A stretch of 23,373 bases of DNA from the NCBI GenBank assembly GCA_002167805.1, contig NHBT01000024.1, forward strand, positions 19,659-43,031, written 5' to 3'. The DNA is from Owenweeksia sp. TMED14. Lineage in GTDB: Bacteria; Bacteroidota; Bacteroidia; Flavobacteriales; Schleiferiaceae. Below the pieces are notes generated by a model. That model saw only the letters and a program-made list of their open reading frames with translations. It was not told the origin of the DNA and searched no databases. Below, in pieces: positions 7,866 to 16,334 of the stretch (position 1 is the stretch's first letter; each line of letters begins with the position of its first letter). A program made the position numbers and the translations under genes.

Positions 7866-9966
7866 GATTCTTGAAAAAAATCACTCCATCCACTGCATCG
7901 CCAAGGATTACTGAGTCTTTATTTATTTCATCCCTTAGGAGCATTTTTGAAAGTTCGTTAATCACTCGTCTTTGAATTATTCTTTTTACAGGTCTTGCTC
8001 CAAAAATGGGATCAAAACTTTCTTGAGCCAACATTGAAACTGCTTCATCAGTGAAATCTATGGTTATATTTTTCAGTTGATCAAGTTGTTTTATAATTTC
8101 GGAGAGTTGTAATTTCACAATGGCCTTGAGATCTTTTTTTTCCAATGGTTTGAATGCAATGATCTCATCAATTCTATTTATAAACTCTGGTTTAAAGGAA
8201 TCTTCTAATATTTCGTTCAGCTCCTCTTGAATTTTGCCCTCTAAAAGAAGCTCTGAGCCAATATTTGATGTCATGATTACAATACAGTTTTTAAAGTTAA
8301 TTTGTCTCCCTTTACTATCGCGCAAATGACCATCATCAAGAACTTGAAGTAATACATTAAAAACATCTGGATTGGCTTTTTCAATTTCATCTAGTAATAC
8401 AATTGAGTAAGGCTTTTGTCTGATGGCTTCGGTAAGCTGTCCACCTTCTTCGTGCCCAATATAACCTGGAGGTGATCCTATTAACCTCGATATGGAGTGT
8501 CTTTCTTGGTATTCGCTCATATCGATTCTAACCATTGCACTTTCATCATTAAAAATAAAACTAGCAAGACATCGCGCCAATTCAGTTTTTCCAACACCTG
8601 TAGGGCCAATAAATAAGAAAGAGCCAAGTGGCTTTTTGGGATCATTTAATCCTGCCCTAGATCTTCTCAAGGCATTGGATAATGCCGAAATTGCTTCACT
8701 TTGACCAACAATCGAGTTGCTTAATTCATTTTCTAATCTAAGGAGTTTACTCTTTTCACTTTCAATCATTTTATTAATAGGTACCCCTGTCCATCTAGCA
8801 ACTGTTTCCGAAATATCATGTTCTGATACTTCTTGTTGAACGAGTAGCTCAGGACCTTTAAGTTTCTCTAATTCTTTAAGTGCATTGGCTAATTTTTTTT
8901 CAAGTTTTCCAATTTTTCCATATCGAATTTCCGCTACAATTGCATAGTTTCCTGATCTTTCTGCTTGATCAGCTTCAAATCGACTTTGTTCAATTTCTTC
9001 TTTTGCATTTTGAACATTTTCAATTGTTTCTTTTTCTTTTTCCCACTGGGATGAAAGCTTTGATCTTTGTTCAATGATTTCTGCAAGATTTTGTTTTAGA
9101 ATTTTTAATCTTTCTTTATCATTTTCTCTTTTAACCGCTTCTTGTTCAATTTCAAGTTGAGCTAATTTTCTATCCAGACTGTCAAGCTCCTCAGGTTTTG
9201 AATTCATTTCTAATCTAATTTTTGAGGCAGCTTCGTCAATTAAATCAATTGCCTTATCAGGAAGAAATCTATCTGAAATGTATCGTTGGCTCAAGTCTAC
9301 TGCTTGAATGACTGCGGCATCTTTGATTCTGACTTTATGATGACTTTCATATTTTTCCTTCAAACCTCTTAAAATGGCTATCGATGCATCTCTATCTGGT
9401 TCGCTAACTTGAACTTTTTGAAATCTTCTTTCTAGCGCTTTATCTTTTTCAAAATATTTCTGGTATTCTGAAAAAGTCGTAGCACCCAAACATCTCAACT
9501 CTCCTCTGGCTAGGGCAGGTTTGAGAATATTTGCAGCATCCATAGCACCATCTCCCGCTGATCCAGCACCTATTAAAGTATGGATTTCATCGATAAATAG
9601 AATCACCTCTCCATCTGAGTCAGCGACTTCCTTGATAACGGATTTTAGTCTTTCTTCAAACTCACCTTTAAACTTAGCTCCAGCAATAAGTAGTCCCATA
9701 TCCAAAGAATAAATCAATTTATTTTTTAAGTTATCCGGGATATCACCTCTCATTATACGGTTTGCAAGTCCTTCGGCTATTGCTGTTTTTCCAACCCCGG
9801 GTGCTCCAACTAGAATTGGATTATTTTTCGTTCTTCGACTTAAAATTCTTAATATCCTTCTAATTTCATCTTCTCTCCCGATTACTGGATCTAATTTTCC
9901 TTCAGCAGCAAGAGCATTGAGATTTGAGGCAAATTGATCTAATGTTTTAAAGTTGTTATCTGACAT
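7840..9966 (-). CDS. clpB: ClpB disaggregase lacking the N-terminal domain
   Basis: ClpB is an AAA+ hexamer that threads aggregated proteins through its pore, working with DnaK. The 708-residue protein has AAA-1 with Walker A GAPGVGKT (54-61) and Walker B VILFIDE (121-127), then the long M-domain coiled coil (about 255-375), which marks it as ClpB rather than ClpA or ClpC. AAA-2 follows with Walker A GPTGVGKT, Walker B IVLLDEIEKA, the FINRIDE block and sensor GARPVKR. The usual N-terminal Clp_N domain of about 145 residues is absent. The protein begins where the E. coli internally initiated short ClpB begins, and a TAA stop lies in frame immediately before the ATG. The upstream gap of 130 bases is too small to hold that domain. 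No CIRCE element is seen; a 12-bp inverted repeat lies upstream. Confidence 0.94.
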   Translation of the reverse strand: MSDNNFKTLDQFASNLNALAAEGKLDPVIGREDEIRRILRILSRRTKNNPILVGAPGVGKTAIAEGLANRIMRGDIPDNLKNKLIYSLDMGLLIAGAKFKGEFEERLKSVIKEVADSDGEVILFIDEIHTLIGAGSAGDGAMDAANILKPALARGELRCLGATTFSEYQKYFEKDKALERRFQKVQVSEPDRDASIAILRGLKEKYESHHKVRIKDAAVIQAVDLSQRYISDRFLPDKAIDLIDEAASKIRLEMNSKPEELDSLDRKLAQLEIEQEAVKRENDKERLKILKQNLAEIIEQRSKLSSQWEKEKETIENVQNAKEEIEQSRFEADQAERSGNYAIVAEIRYGKIGKLEKKLANALKELEKLKGPELLVQQEVSEHDISETVARWTGVPINKMIESEKSKLLRLENELSNSIVGQSEAISALSNALRRSRAGLNDPKKPLGSFLFIGPTGVGKTELARCLASFIFNDESAMVRIDMSEYQERHSISRLIGSPPGYIGHEEGGQLTEAIRQKPYSIVLLDEIEKANPDVFNVLLQVLDDGHLRDSKGRQINFKNCIVIMTSNIGSELLLEGKIQEELNEILEDSFKPEFINRIDEIIAFKPLEKKDLKAIVKLQLSEIIKQLDQLKNITIDFTDEAVSMLAQESFDPIFGARPVKRIIQRRVINELSKMLLRDEINKDSVILGDAVDGVIFFKNLTVESHVD

Positions 9967-10016
9967 TTAATGTTTTCTTTTCAAAACCACAAATCAGATG
10001 CCGAAGGGTTTTTTGG

Positions 10017-10059
10017 GCCAAAATGACAGTATTTTCAACTCTAAAAGTGTCATTATGGC
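10017..10059. repeat. Inverted repeat upstream of clpB (12-bp arms, one mismatch)
   Basis: GCCAAAATGACA at 10017-10028 is matched by TGTCATTATGGC at 10048-10059, whose reverse complement differs at one position. The 19-base spacer can itself pair in part (TTTT with AAAA). It sits 50 bases upstream of the clpB ATG and 38 bases past the stop of the T9SS gene. No T-run follows on either strand, so it is a poor intrinsic terminator. An operator for clpB or an RNA hairpin is more likely. It does not match CIRCE. Confidence 0.6.
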
Positions 10060-10096
10060 TACTTAAATCTATAAAATGTTCATATTTTAATAAATC

Positions 10097-13000
10097 TTAA
10101 TGTTGAACTATGAACTTTCTAATTATTGACTTTCCGTCAACACGGACTTCAAGGAAATGAAGACCATTGGAATAATTAGAAGCATCAAAATTAATTCTAT
10201 TCGATCCCTTTTCACCATTTATTTGACTTTCCATTAGGATTTGACCTAAACTATTTGAAATCGATATACTCAAATCTATTTTTTCGGAAGCATTGAAATC
10301 TATGGTTCCTAGATCCGAAATAGGGTTTGGAGAAATGTGACCTAAGAAAAAACCAGGAATGATTATTTCCTGTATTCCGATACCTACAATATCTGCAGGA
10401 GTTCCCGCTGGCATTTCTTCTAGGCAGAAATCATCAACTGCCCATCCTTGATCATGGTAAGTATAATCAGCACCAAATCTAAATCTGAAAACTAAACTTC
10501 CTGGTTTTTCAACTGTAAATTTGATGGTAGAAGTTATGTAGCCATTGGTATTGCCAGACCAGCCCGGTCTTATAATATCTAATGAGGTAACATTTGTTGT
10601 ATTGTACCATAGACCATTCGTCAGGGAGCTTCCAAGTGTATACCAAGTAATTCCTCCATCATATGACCAATCTACGTTTCCACCATCGTGGTATAACTCT
10701 GTGATCATTTGATGATCGAAGCTCATGTTGTATACTTTAAAGGTGTCAAGTACAAAGAATGGAGTATGAAGTGCACTTTGGCCCATATGATTGTAATTAC
10801 TGTCTAATCTTGTCATCCATGCACTGGAACCACTCGATGCGCTTGAAATATCAGTTTGATTAGGTGTCCCAAATTCCCAATCATGTGGAAGTGATTTAAT
10901 GGATGGGTGGAGAGGTAGCCACGATGCAATGTTAGGATCTTCAAAATCATTACAGTAGGGGTTTAGTAAATCAACATTTATTCTATCTAATGTTGTAAAC
11001 GCTAGACATAATGAATCATCAGAAACCAAATTATCACCTTTAGCATTGGGACGAGATGTTTCCACACATATATTGTATGTCCCTGCCCCATTATTTACCC
11101 ATAACTGTTTGATGTCATACCATTGTCTTTGCCCACGCATCATTGGAGTAGTGCTTCCAGATTTATTCTTAAAGACCACCGTTTCGTAGTTAGACCAGGG
11201 GCCTCCGTTGACTTTATAGCGAACCTTACAAGAGTCTAATAGTTTAGCACCCGTATTCTCTATACGAACTCTGAGGTGTGAAGTATCTCCCGGAATAATA
11301 AGATATTCGAGAGTTTCAATTTCTACAGGTGATGCAGAGTTTTGAGGAGGTACATAAACCTCAAAATCATCTATTGCCCAGCCCTTTGCACTACTTCCGG
11401 CAGAGGAAACCATCCTCGCCCTTAATTGTATAGGGTTGGTGGAGTAGTCCCAAACACTTAATGGTATAGAAGATGTTATCCATTGTCCTCCGCTACTTCC
11501 TAGCCAACCCGGAGTATTCAAAGAGGGTACAGCAGCCGATCCATAGCCAGATCCGTACCAATTGTAACCTACAGACATCGAAGCATTCCCTAAAGTATTC
11601 CAGGTTCCATTTTGGAAGTATTCGATTGCGCCTCCATCGCCTGCTGCAAAATCGAATTTATGTTTGAAACGCAGTTCCGCGGCTACAGTTGTATCAAACT
11701 CGGTAAGCGTCGGAATTCTCAAAATTTCTGTCATTCCGGGTTGATAGTCATCTTTTAATCCTGTGATCCAACAATTTGTACCCGAGGCCGCACTGTTCCA
11801 GCCACCACCTTTTGCAGGAGTACCAAATTCCCACATTTGCAATGTGCCAGAGCCACCTTGTCCGAAAAAACTGAATTCATCTCCGATACAATTATCAAAA
11901 TCAACTGGCCCAAAAGCAATGGGATAAGAGGTTGCACCTGATGAGATTTTTGACGCGGTATCATTTAATGCAAAACCGTCTCCAGTAAGAGTTGTCCAAG
12001 CCTTTACTTCAAAATCACCATTGTAATATGTTGGTGGAGTTGAAACAGTAATTGTAACCTCTGCGCCAGGAGCTAAAGGACCTGGGTGAGTAGTGGTGTA
12101 GGTTCCTGAATTTGCCGCAGTGCAAAGATCTTGAACCGTGTAAGTTATGGGGATATTAGATTGAGCAACTGTACCATAGTTTATTACTTTGAATATTACA
12201 TTTTGAGGATTCAATAAATTCACAGAGTTCAAAGGAGACTTGACAATGCTGACCCCAACATCTGACGCAGGTCTATCATAAATAATGATATCGTCCAAAG
12301 CGATATCTGCCATTTGTCCAGATCCGACTTTTCTTGCTAGAATTCTAATATTCACAACATCACCCGCATAGGGTCCAAGATCAACAATTTTAAATTTCCA
12401 ATCATCGACTTCTTTGGTTTGCTGTGGATTTATTATCGGAGCACCTGGTACTGTTTGCCAAGAGTTGCTTCCGTTTGGAATAACTTGAACGTTTAGGAGA
12501 TTTATATCTGATCCGTACATGTGGTACCAAAAGGTTAACACTGGATTTGTTAATGACGAAAGGTCAACACATTTTGTTGTACTAAATAGAGCTGCTGGTC
12601 CATTATTTCCATAGGTTCCCTCAGCGTATAGGTAATTACCTTTCTTTCCCCGAGACCATCTTGGTCCAGTTGAAAATGTGGGGGTCAAGTCATTCCCTAT
12701 CATAAACGCATAATTTGATGAATTGGAAGCCGGAAGAGCTTCCCAATCTTGCGTATTGAATGTTCCTGGGTTGGCTGCAGTTCCGTTACCTGGTGCCCAT
12801 CCAGCTCCATCAAAATCTTGAATATGCGGAAATTGATTGATAGGGACTTTATGCTCAATGAAAATCGGACCGATACTATCATTGCTTGAATTGGGATCAC
12901 CTTGAACCTCAGACCATGCATATATATCATAATTTGTGAAAGCACTCATATTTGCTTTTGGTGTGAAAGTATATGAGGCTGTATCCCCGAGACCTAATAA

Positions 13001-14908
13001 CTGATATAAGGTGTCTCTAAATATATTGGTGGTATTCGTTGTTAAATCCGTCACTGAGTATGCTAAAGGAATTGTATCTATTGGAAAAAACCCTTCAGAT
13101 CGAATATGCACTCTCACATCTTCATTAGAGGTATACTGGCAAAAACCATTTTGAGGCTTGAACAATGCCAACATTTCAATATCTGCAGGATCTGGTTCAT
13201 AAACGCTGATATCATCTAGAGCCATATCTCCGAGATCATTGTTTGATGTATTGTTCTTGTTTCCTAGAAATCTGATCCTAATTATTTTACCTAAATAAGG
13301 ATCAAGATTTACTAACATTTTTTCCCAAGGTTGATTCTGACTGGTCTGAAATTGTCCTGGAATCATTGCTATCGCGTTAACCCAAGAGGGAGATGCAGAT
13401 CCAGTATCAATATCAACACGCATATTTCCCATATTCTGGCCATATTTGTGATACCAGAATTCCAATACTGCATGATTCAAACCGGTAAGTTTAATACAAG
13501 GAGTAATTACTGTTGTGTTATTGTTTGTATTTCCCTGAGATGCTTCTGTATACAAATATTTTCCTGTTCCTGTAGTATGATCACCCAGGGGTCCCGTGTT
13601 TGGAGTTCCGGTTTGTCCTACCCTTACAGACCAAGCAAACCCAGTTGAGTTGATATTTGGAGATACCTGCCAATTTTTTCCAGATGGAGGATTCCCCTGA
13701 GGGAAAATTCCCCTGTGTAAGGTGCCTGTTCCTCCAACTCCAGCACCTTGAATCCAATCAATGGATGAAAAATTTTCGACCCAAGGGAAATTCGTTACTA
13801 GGTAAGGAAAACTATTTGGTGTCGTCACCCCACAAATAGCGGGAGGAGATGGGTCAATCCAGAAGGTATTGTAAGGAATTCCTGAGTTTAAGGACGGGGC
13901 TCTATCCATGTTTAAGCATGCTGTGCAGTCATATACTTCTACATACCAATCGACAGAATCTCCCACAATGAAATTTGTTAAAGTATGAAAATACTCTGCT
14001 GAGTCTGGACATGCTGTGCTTATGCTACTTGCCATTTGAACAGTATCCCATGGTCCATTATTTAACCGGTGGAAAAGCACAACTGAGTCTATTCCTGAGC
14101 CAAGATCTTTGGCTTTTAATCGTATTTCTTGGTTACTTTGATATCTTGGACCAATGGGTTCTCTTTTTGGGTTCAAATTAAAGTCTATTGTTGGAGGAAC
14201 TAATTCGCAAGGAGCAGCTTTAACTTTAAGGTTGTCAACAAACCATCCAGCAGGATCAGCAGTCCCAAAAGGGCTTCTATATTCTAGTATGAACTGAATC
14301 AAGCAATTTTGATAACCATTAGCAGTTCCACTTGGTCCATTACCTATAATACTGGAAATGTCAAAAGTCTCACCAACCCACCATGATGCTGATGGTGCAG
14401 CTCCAGTACCAGCTGTCGTAAGGCCACCCCAATATGGAGTTCCATTAGGGTTTGCATAGGATAATTCATTGAAATACCCAGTGCTTCCGTATGAAGGTGA
14501 TGTGCCGCTGTAATGAGTTCCATTCAAGCGAGTCCATGAGGCGCCGTTATCATTGGAGACTCTAATGTAAGCATGTTGGCCAAAGTGAACTTTACAAATT
14601 TGAGCAAAGCTTAAGCTGACAAATACATTACCAACTGTTGAAAATGTATCTGTTTGAAAAATAACTGAGTCAAAAGGAACAATTTTGGCATGGTATGAAT
14701 TTGGAGTTGAAATAGAGAATGCTGAGGTGTCGTTCCAATATGGTATTGTTGTTCCCGGGGATGTGTTAAAGGTTGTTACTGAATCAGGTCCAGAGGGGGG
14801 GTCGAATTTCTCCTCAAATACAACGGTTATTGGGCTTGTCTGCGCAAATGTCGATAGAGAAAAAAATGAAAATACTAATATGAATAAAAATTTGTAACAG
14901 TCTCTCAT
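10097..14908 (-). CDS. Large T9SS-secreted protein with five jelly-roll modules
   Basis: The 1603-residue protein starts at the ATG at 14908, giving a clean signal peptide (MRDCYKFLFILVFSFFSLST, cut near FAQ); an in-frame TTG 39 bases upstream would spoil it. Five concanavalin-like jelly-roll or MAM-like modules lie at about 25-232, 375-572, 695-880, 1000-1187 and 1315-1497, each closing on a GW/A-x-DD/DN motif such as DMALDDISVY and GWAIDDFEVY. Between them are four Ig- or CARDB-like modules (about 235-355, 575-690, 880-990, 1190-1310). Residues about 1525-1603 are a T9SS type A sorting domain (SPNPISD, then NGLHFLEVRVDGKSIIRKFIV). No enzyme domain is seen. Surface adhesion or carbohydrate or protein binding is likely, but the function is unknown. 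It may have its own promoter. Confidence 0.9.
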   Translation of the reverse strand: MRDCYKFLFILVFSFFSLSTFAQTSPITVVFEEKFDPPSGPDSVTTFNTSPGTTIPYWNDTSAFSISTPNSYHAKIVPFDSVIFQTDTFSTVGNVFVSLSFAQICKVHFGQHAYIRVSNDNGASWTRLNGTHYSGTSPSYGSTGYFNELSYANPNGTPYWGGLTTAGTGAAPSASWWVGETFDISSIIGNGPSGTANGYQNCLIQFILEYRSPFGTADPAGWFVDNLKVKAAPCELVPPTIDFNLNPKREPIGPRYQSNQEIRLKAKDLGSGIDSVVLFHRLNNGPWDTVQMASSISTACPDSAEYFHTLTNFIVGDSVDWYVEVYDCTACLNMDRAPSLNSGIPYNTFWIDPSPPAICGVTTPNSFPYLVTNFPWVENFSSIDWIQGAGVGGTGTLHRGIFPQGNPPSGKNWQVSPNINSTGFAWSVRVGQTGTPNTGPLGDHTTGTGKYLYTEASQGNTNNNTTVITPCIKLTGLNHAVLEFWYHKYGQNMGNMRVDIDTGSASPSWVNAIAMIPGQFQTSQNQPWEKMLVNLDPYLGKIIRIRFLGNKNNTSNNDLGDMALDDISVYEPDPADIEMLALFKPQNGFCQYTSNEDVRVHIRSEGFFPIDTIPLAYSVTDLTTNTTNIFRDTLYQLLGLGDTASYTFTPKANMSAFTNYDIYAWSEVQGDPNSSNDSIGPIFIEHKVPINQFPHIQDFDGAGWAPGNGTAANPGTFNTQDWEALPASNSSNYAFMIGNDLTPTFSTGPRWSRGKKGNYLYAEGTYGNNGPAALFSTTKCVDLSSLTNPVLTFWYHMYGSDINLLNVQVIPNGSNSWQTVPGAPIINPQQTKEVDDWKFKIVDLGPYAGDVVNIRILARKVGSGQMADIALDDIIIYDRPASDVGVSIVKSPLNSVNLLNPQNVIFKVINYGTVAQSNIPITYTVQDLCTAANSGTYTTTHPGPLAPGAEVTITVSTPPTYYNGDFEVKAWTTLTGDGFALNDTASKISSGATSYPIAFGPVDFDNCIGDEFSFFGQGGSGTLQMWEFGTPAKGGGWNSAASGTNCWITGLKDDYQPGMTEILRIPTLTEFDTTVAAELRFKHKFDFAAGDGGAIEYFQNGTWNTLGNASMSVGYNWYGSGYGSAAVPSLNTPGWLGSSGGQWITSSIPLSVWDYSTNPIQLRARMVSSAGSSAKGWAIDDFEVYVPPQNSASPVEIETLEYLIIPGDTSHLRVRIENTGAKLLDSCKVRYKVNGGPWSNYETVVFKNKSGSTTPMMRGQRQWYDIKQLWVNNGAGTYNICVETSRPNAKGDNLVSDDSLCLAFTTLDRINVDLLNPYCNDFEDPNIASWLPLHPSIKSLPHDWEFGTPNQTDISSASSGSSAWMTRLDSNYNHMGQSALHTPFFVLDTFKVYNMSFDHQMITELYHDGGNVDWSYDGGITWYTLGSSLTNGLWYNTTNVTSLDIIRPGWSGNTNGYITSTIKFTVEKPGSLVFRFRFGADYTYHDQGWAVDDFCLEEMPAGTPADIVGIGIQEIIIPGFFLGHISPNPISDLGTIDFNASEKIDLSISISNSLGQILMESQINGEKGSNRINFDASNYSNGLHFLEVRVDGKSIIRKFIVQH

Positions 14909-14944
14909 AACTTTTCTTGGGTGCGTAAGCTTAACTCTTATCCT

Positions 14945-14952
14945 CAAATATA
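14945..14952 (-). promoter_or_regulatory. Candidate -7 box for the large T9SS gene
   Basis: The minus strand reads TATATTTG, an exact TAnnTTTG match, ending 36 bases before the ATG at 14908. No TTG lies at the expected distance upstream. If active, it would give the large surface-protein gene its own transcript with a leader of about 30 bases, separate from the recR operon whose last stop is at 14974. Confidence 0.35.
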
Positions 14953-14973
14953 CAATTTTAAGCCCTTCATTCC

Positions 14974-15579
14974 TCAGCGTATACTGAGCGAGAGCAAGCT
15001 ATTACCATCTAATTTACAAATTAGCTCATCACCTGCCTCTACAGAAGCCACTCCTGATGGAGTTCCTGTAAAAATTATATCTCCTGATTTAAGAGTGAAA
15101 AATTGACTTATATAACAAATTAATTCCTCAATTGAAAAGATAAAATCTCTTGTATTACCTTTTTGAACCAAATCGTTATTTTTAAATAATTGTATTTCGT
15201 AATTTTTTTTATTCGGTGATCCTTTGATCCATCTTCCTATAGCGGCTGATCCATCAAAACCTTTTGCTTTTTCCCATGGTAGACCAGCTTTTTTCAGTTC
15301 ACTTTGAATATCTCGTGCTGTGAAATCTATACCTACAGAAATGGAGTCTACATAGCTCAGGGCATACTTCGGCTCTATGTATTTGCCTACTTTTCCAATT
15401 CGCATGATAAGTTCTAGTTCGTGATGGACCTCTTTTGTCCATGGGGGGATAACAAAGGGGTTTCTCGGTTGCAGTATTGCTGAGTCTGGTTTGCAAAAAA
15501 TAACGGGTTCTTTTGGTGTAGAATTACCTAATTCCTTTACATGATCGGTATAATTTCTTCCAACGCAAATTATCTTCAT
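14974..15579 (-). CDS. Fumarylacetoacetate hydrolase-family protein
   Basis: This is a compact, single-domain FAH protein of 201 residues, like YcgM/FAHD1-type acylpyruvases or oxaloacetate decarboxylases. The start MKIICVGRNYTDHVKELGN is typical. The metal-binding acidic residues are in EVHHELELIMRIG (about residues 50-62), with a further aspartate in the IDFTARDIQ block; GDIIFTGTPSGVA near the C-terminus is the family signature. The substrate is not determined by sequence: acylpyruvate, oxaloacetate or a related beta-keto acid are candidates. Its ATG overlaps the exonuclease stop (ATGA), making it the last gene of the recR-GT2-E2-exonuclease-FAH operon. Confidence 0.9.
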   Translation of the reverse strand: MKIICVGRNYTDHVKELGNSTPKEPVIFCKPDSAILQPRNPFVIPPWTKEVHHELELIMRIGKVGKYIEPKYALSYVDSISVGIDFTARDIQSELKKAGLPWEKAKGFDGSAAIGRWIKGSPNKKNYEIQLFKNNDLVQKGNTRDFIFSIEELICYISQFFTLKSGDIIFTGTPSGVASVEAGDELICKLDGNSLLSLSIR

Positions 15580-16334
15580 TTGTGTTTTAATCTAATGGAG
15601 GTCAATATTTTTTTTGTAAAAAGTGGAAAATCTGCATTTTGAATCCATGAATAATACCCTGGATCTTTCTTTAGCACTGAAGCCACTGTTTGGTGTTTAT
15701 ATTTCCCGAAAGAAAACTGCTCTTCATTTTGCTCATTAAATGTTATGAAACCAGCAAAATCTGCGGCTTTGTTTCTTCTACTATATTCTGACAAACCATT
15801 AATGTCATTGGGTAAATCAGAATACCTCGAAACTTGAGCTTTAAGAATATCTAAGGTAGCTCTCACATCTGCTTCTGCGTTGTGTGCATTTTTTAGTTCC
15901 TTATTGCAATAAAATTGTAGTGCAGCACTCAGGTCTCTTCTTTCTTTTTTATGGAAAATATTTTGAACGTCAACAGCATTTACTTTATGCATATCAACTT
16001 CAATACCGGCTCTTAAAAATTCTTCAGCAAGAAGCGGGATATCAAATTTATTACTATTGAAACCAGCAAGGTCTGAGTGCTGAATGAATAAAGATATTTC
16101 TTTCGCCACGTCTTTAAATGTGGGGCAGTTGCTGACCATGCTATCTGTAATACCATGAATTTCCGTTGTTTTTGAAGGGATCGGTATTGTGGGATTGATC
16201 CTCCAAACTTTGGTTATTTCAGAATTATCTATATTGACCTTTATTATACATATCTCAACAATTCGATCGTGAATTACGTTAATTCCTGTTGTTTCTAAAT
16301 CAAAAACACAAAGTGGTCTATTGAGCTTGATCAT
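15576..16334 (-). CDS. DnaQ-like 3'-5' exonuclease with small C-terminal domain
   Basis: This is a DEDDh exonuclease of the DNA polymerase III epsilon superfamily, 252 residues. The acidic residues are D12 and E14 (FDLETTG), D98 (GFNSNKFD), and H151 with D156 (HNAEADVRAT). Residues about 195-245 add a small module, FSFGKYKHQTVASVLKKDPG then YYSWIQNADFPLFTKK, resembling the tail found on exonuclease X-like and other Bacteroidota exonucleases. A role in DNA repair or RNA trimming is plausible; it is too short and has no polymerase partner, so it is not necessarily the replicative proofreader. Both its ends overlap neighbours by four bases (ATGA), so it is tightly coupled to the E2 gene and the FAH gene. 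Confidence 0.88.
   Translation of the reverse strand: MIKLNRPLCVFDLETTGINVIHDRIVEICIIKVNIDNSEITKVWRINPTIPIPSKTTEIHGITDSMVSNCPTFKDVAKEISLFIQHSDLAGFNSNKFDIPLLAEEFLRAGIEVDMHKVNAVDVQNIFHKKERRDLSAALQFYCNKELKNAHNAEADVRATLDILKAQVSRYSDLPNDINGLSEYSRRNKAADFAGFITFNEQNEEQFSFGKYKHQTVASVLKKDPGYYSWIQNADFPLFTKKILTSIRLKHK

Noticed and set aside
9967..10096. Possible frameshifted remnant of the ClpB N-terminal domain
   Set aside because: The gap is only 130 bases, has an in-frame stop next to the clpB ATG, and none of it reads like Clp_N sequence.
11473..14181. Several open frames of 60-105 codons on both strands inside the large T9SS gene
   Set aside because: They lie inside a continuous 1603-codon reading frame with a coherent domain order and have no independent support.
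14971..14992. CTCAG/CTGAG inverted repeat at the end of the FAH gene as a terminator
   Set aside because: The stem is only five bases and no T-run follows it on the minus strand.
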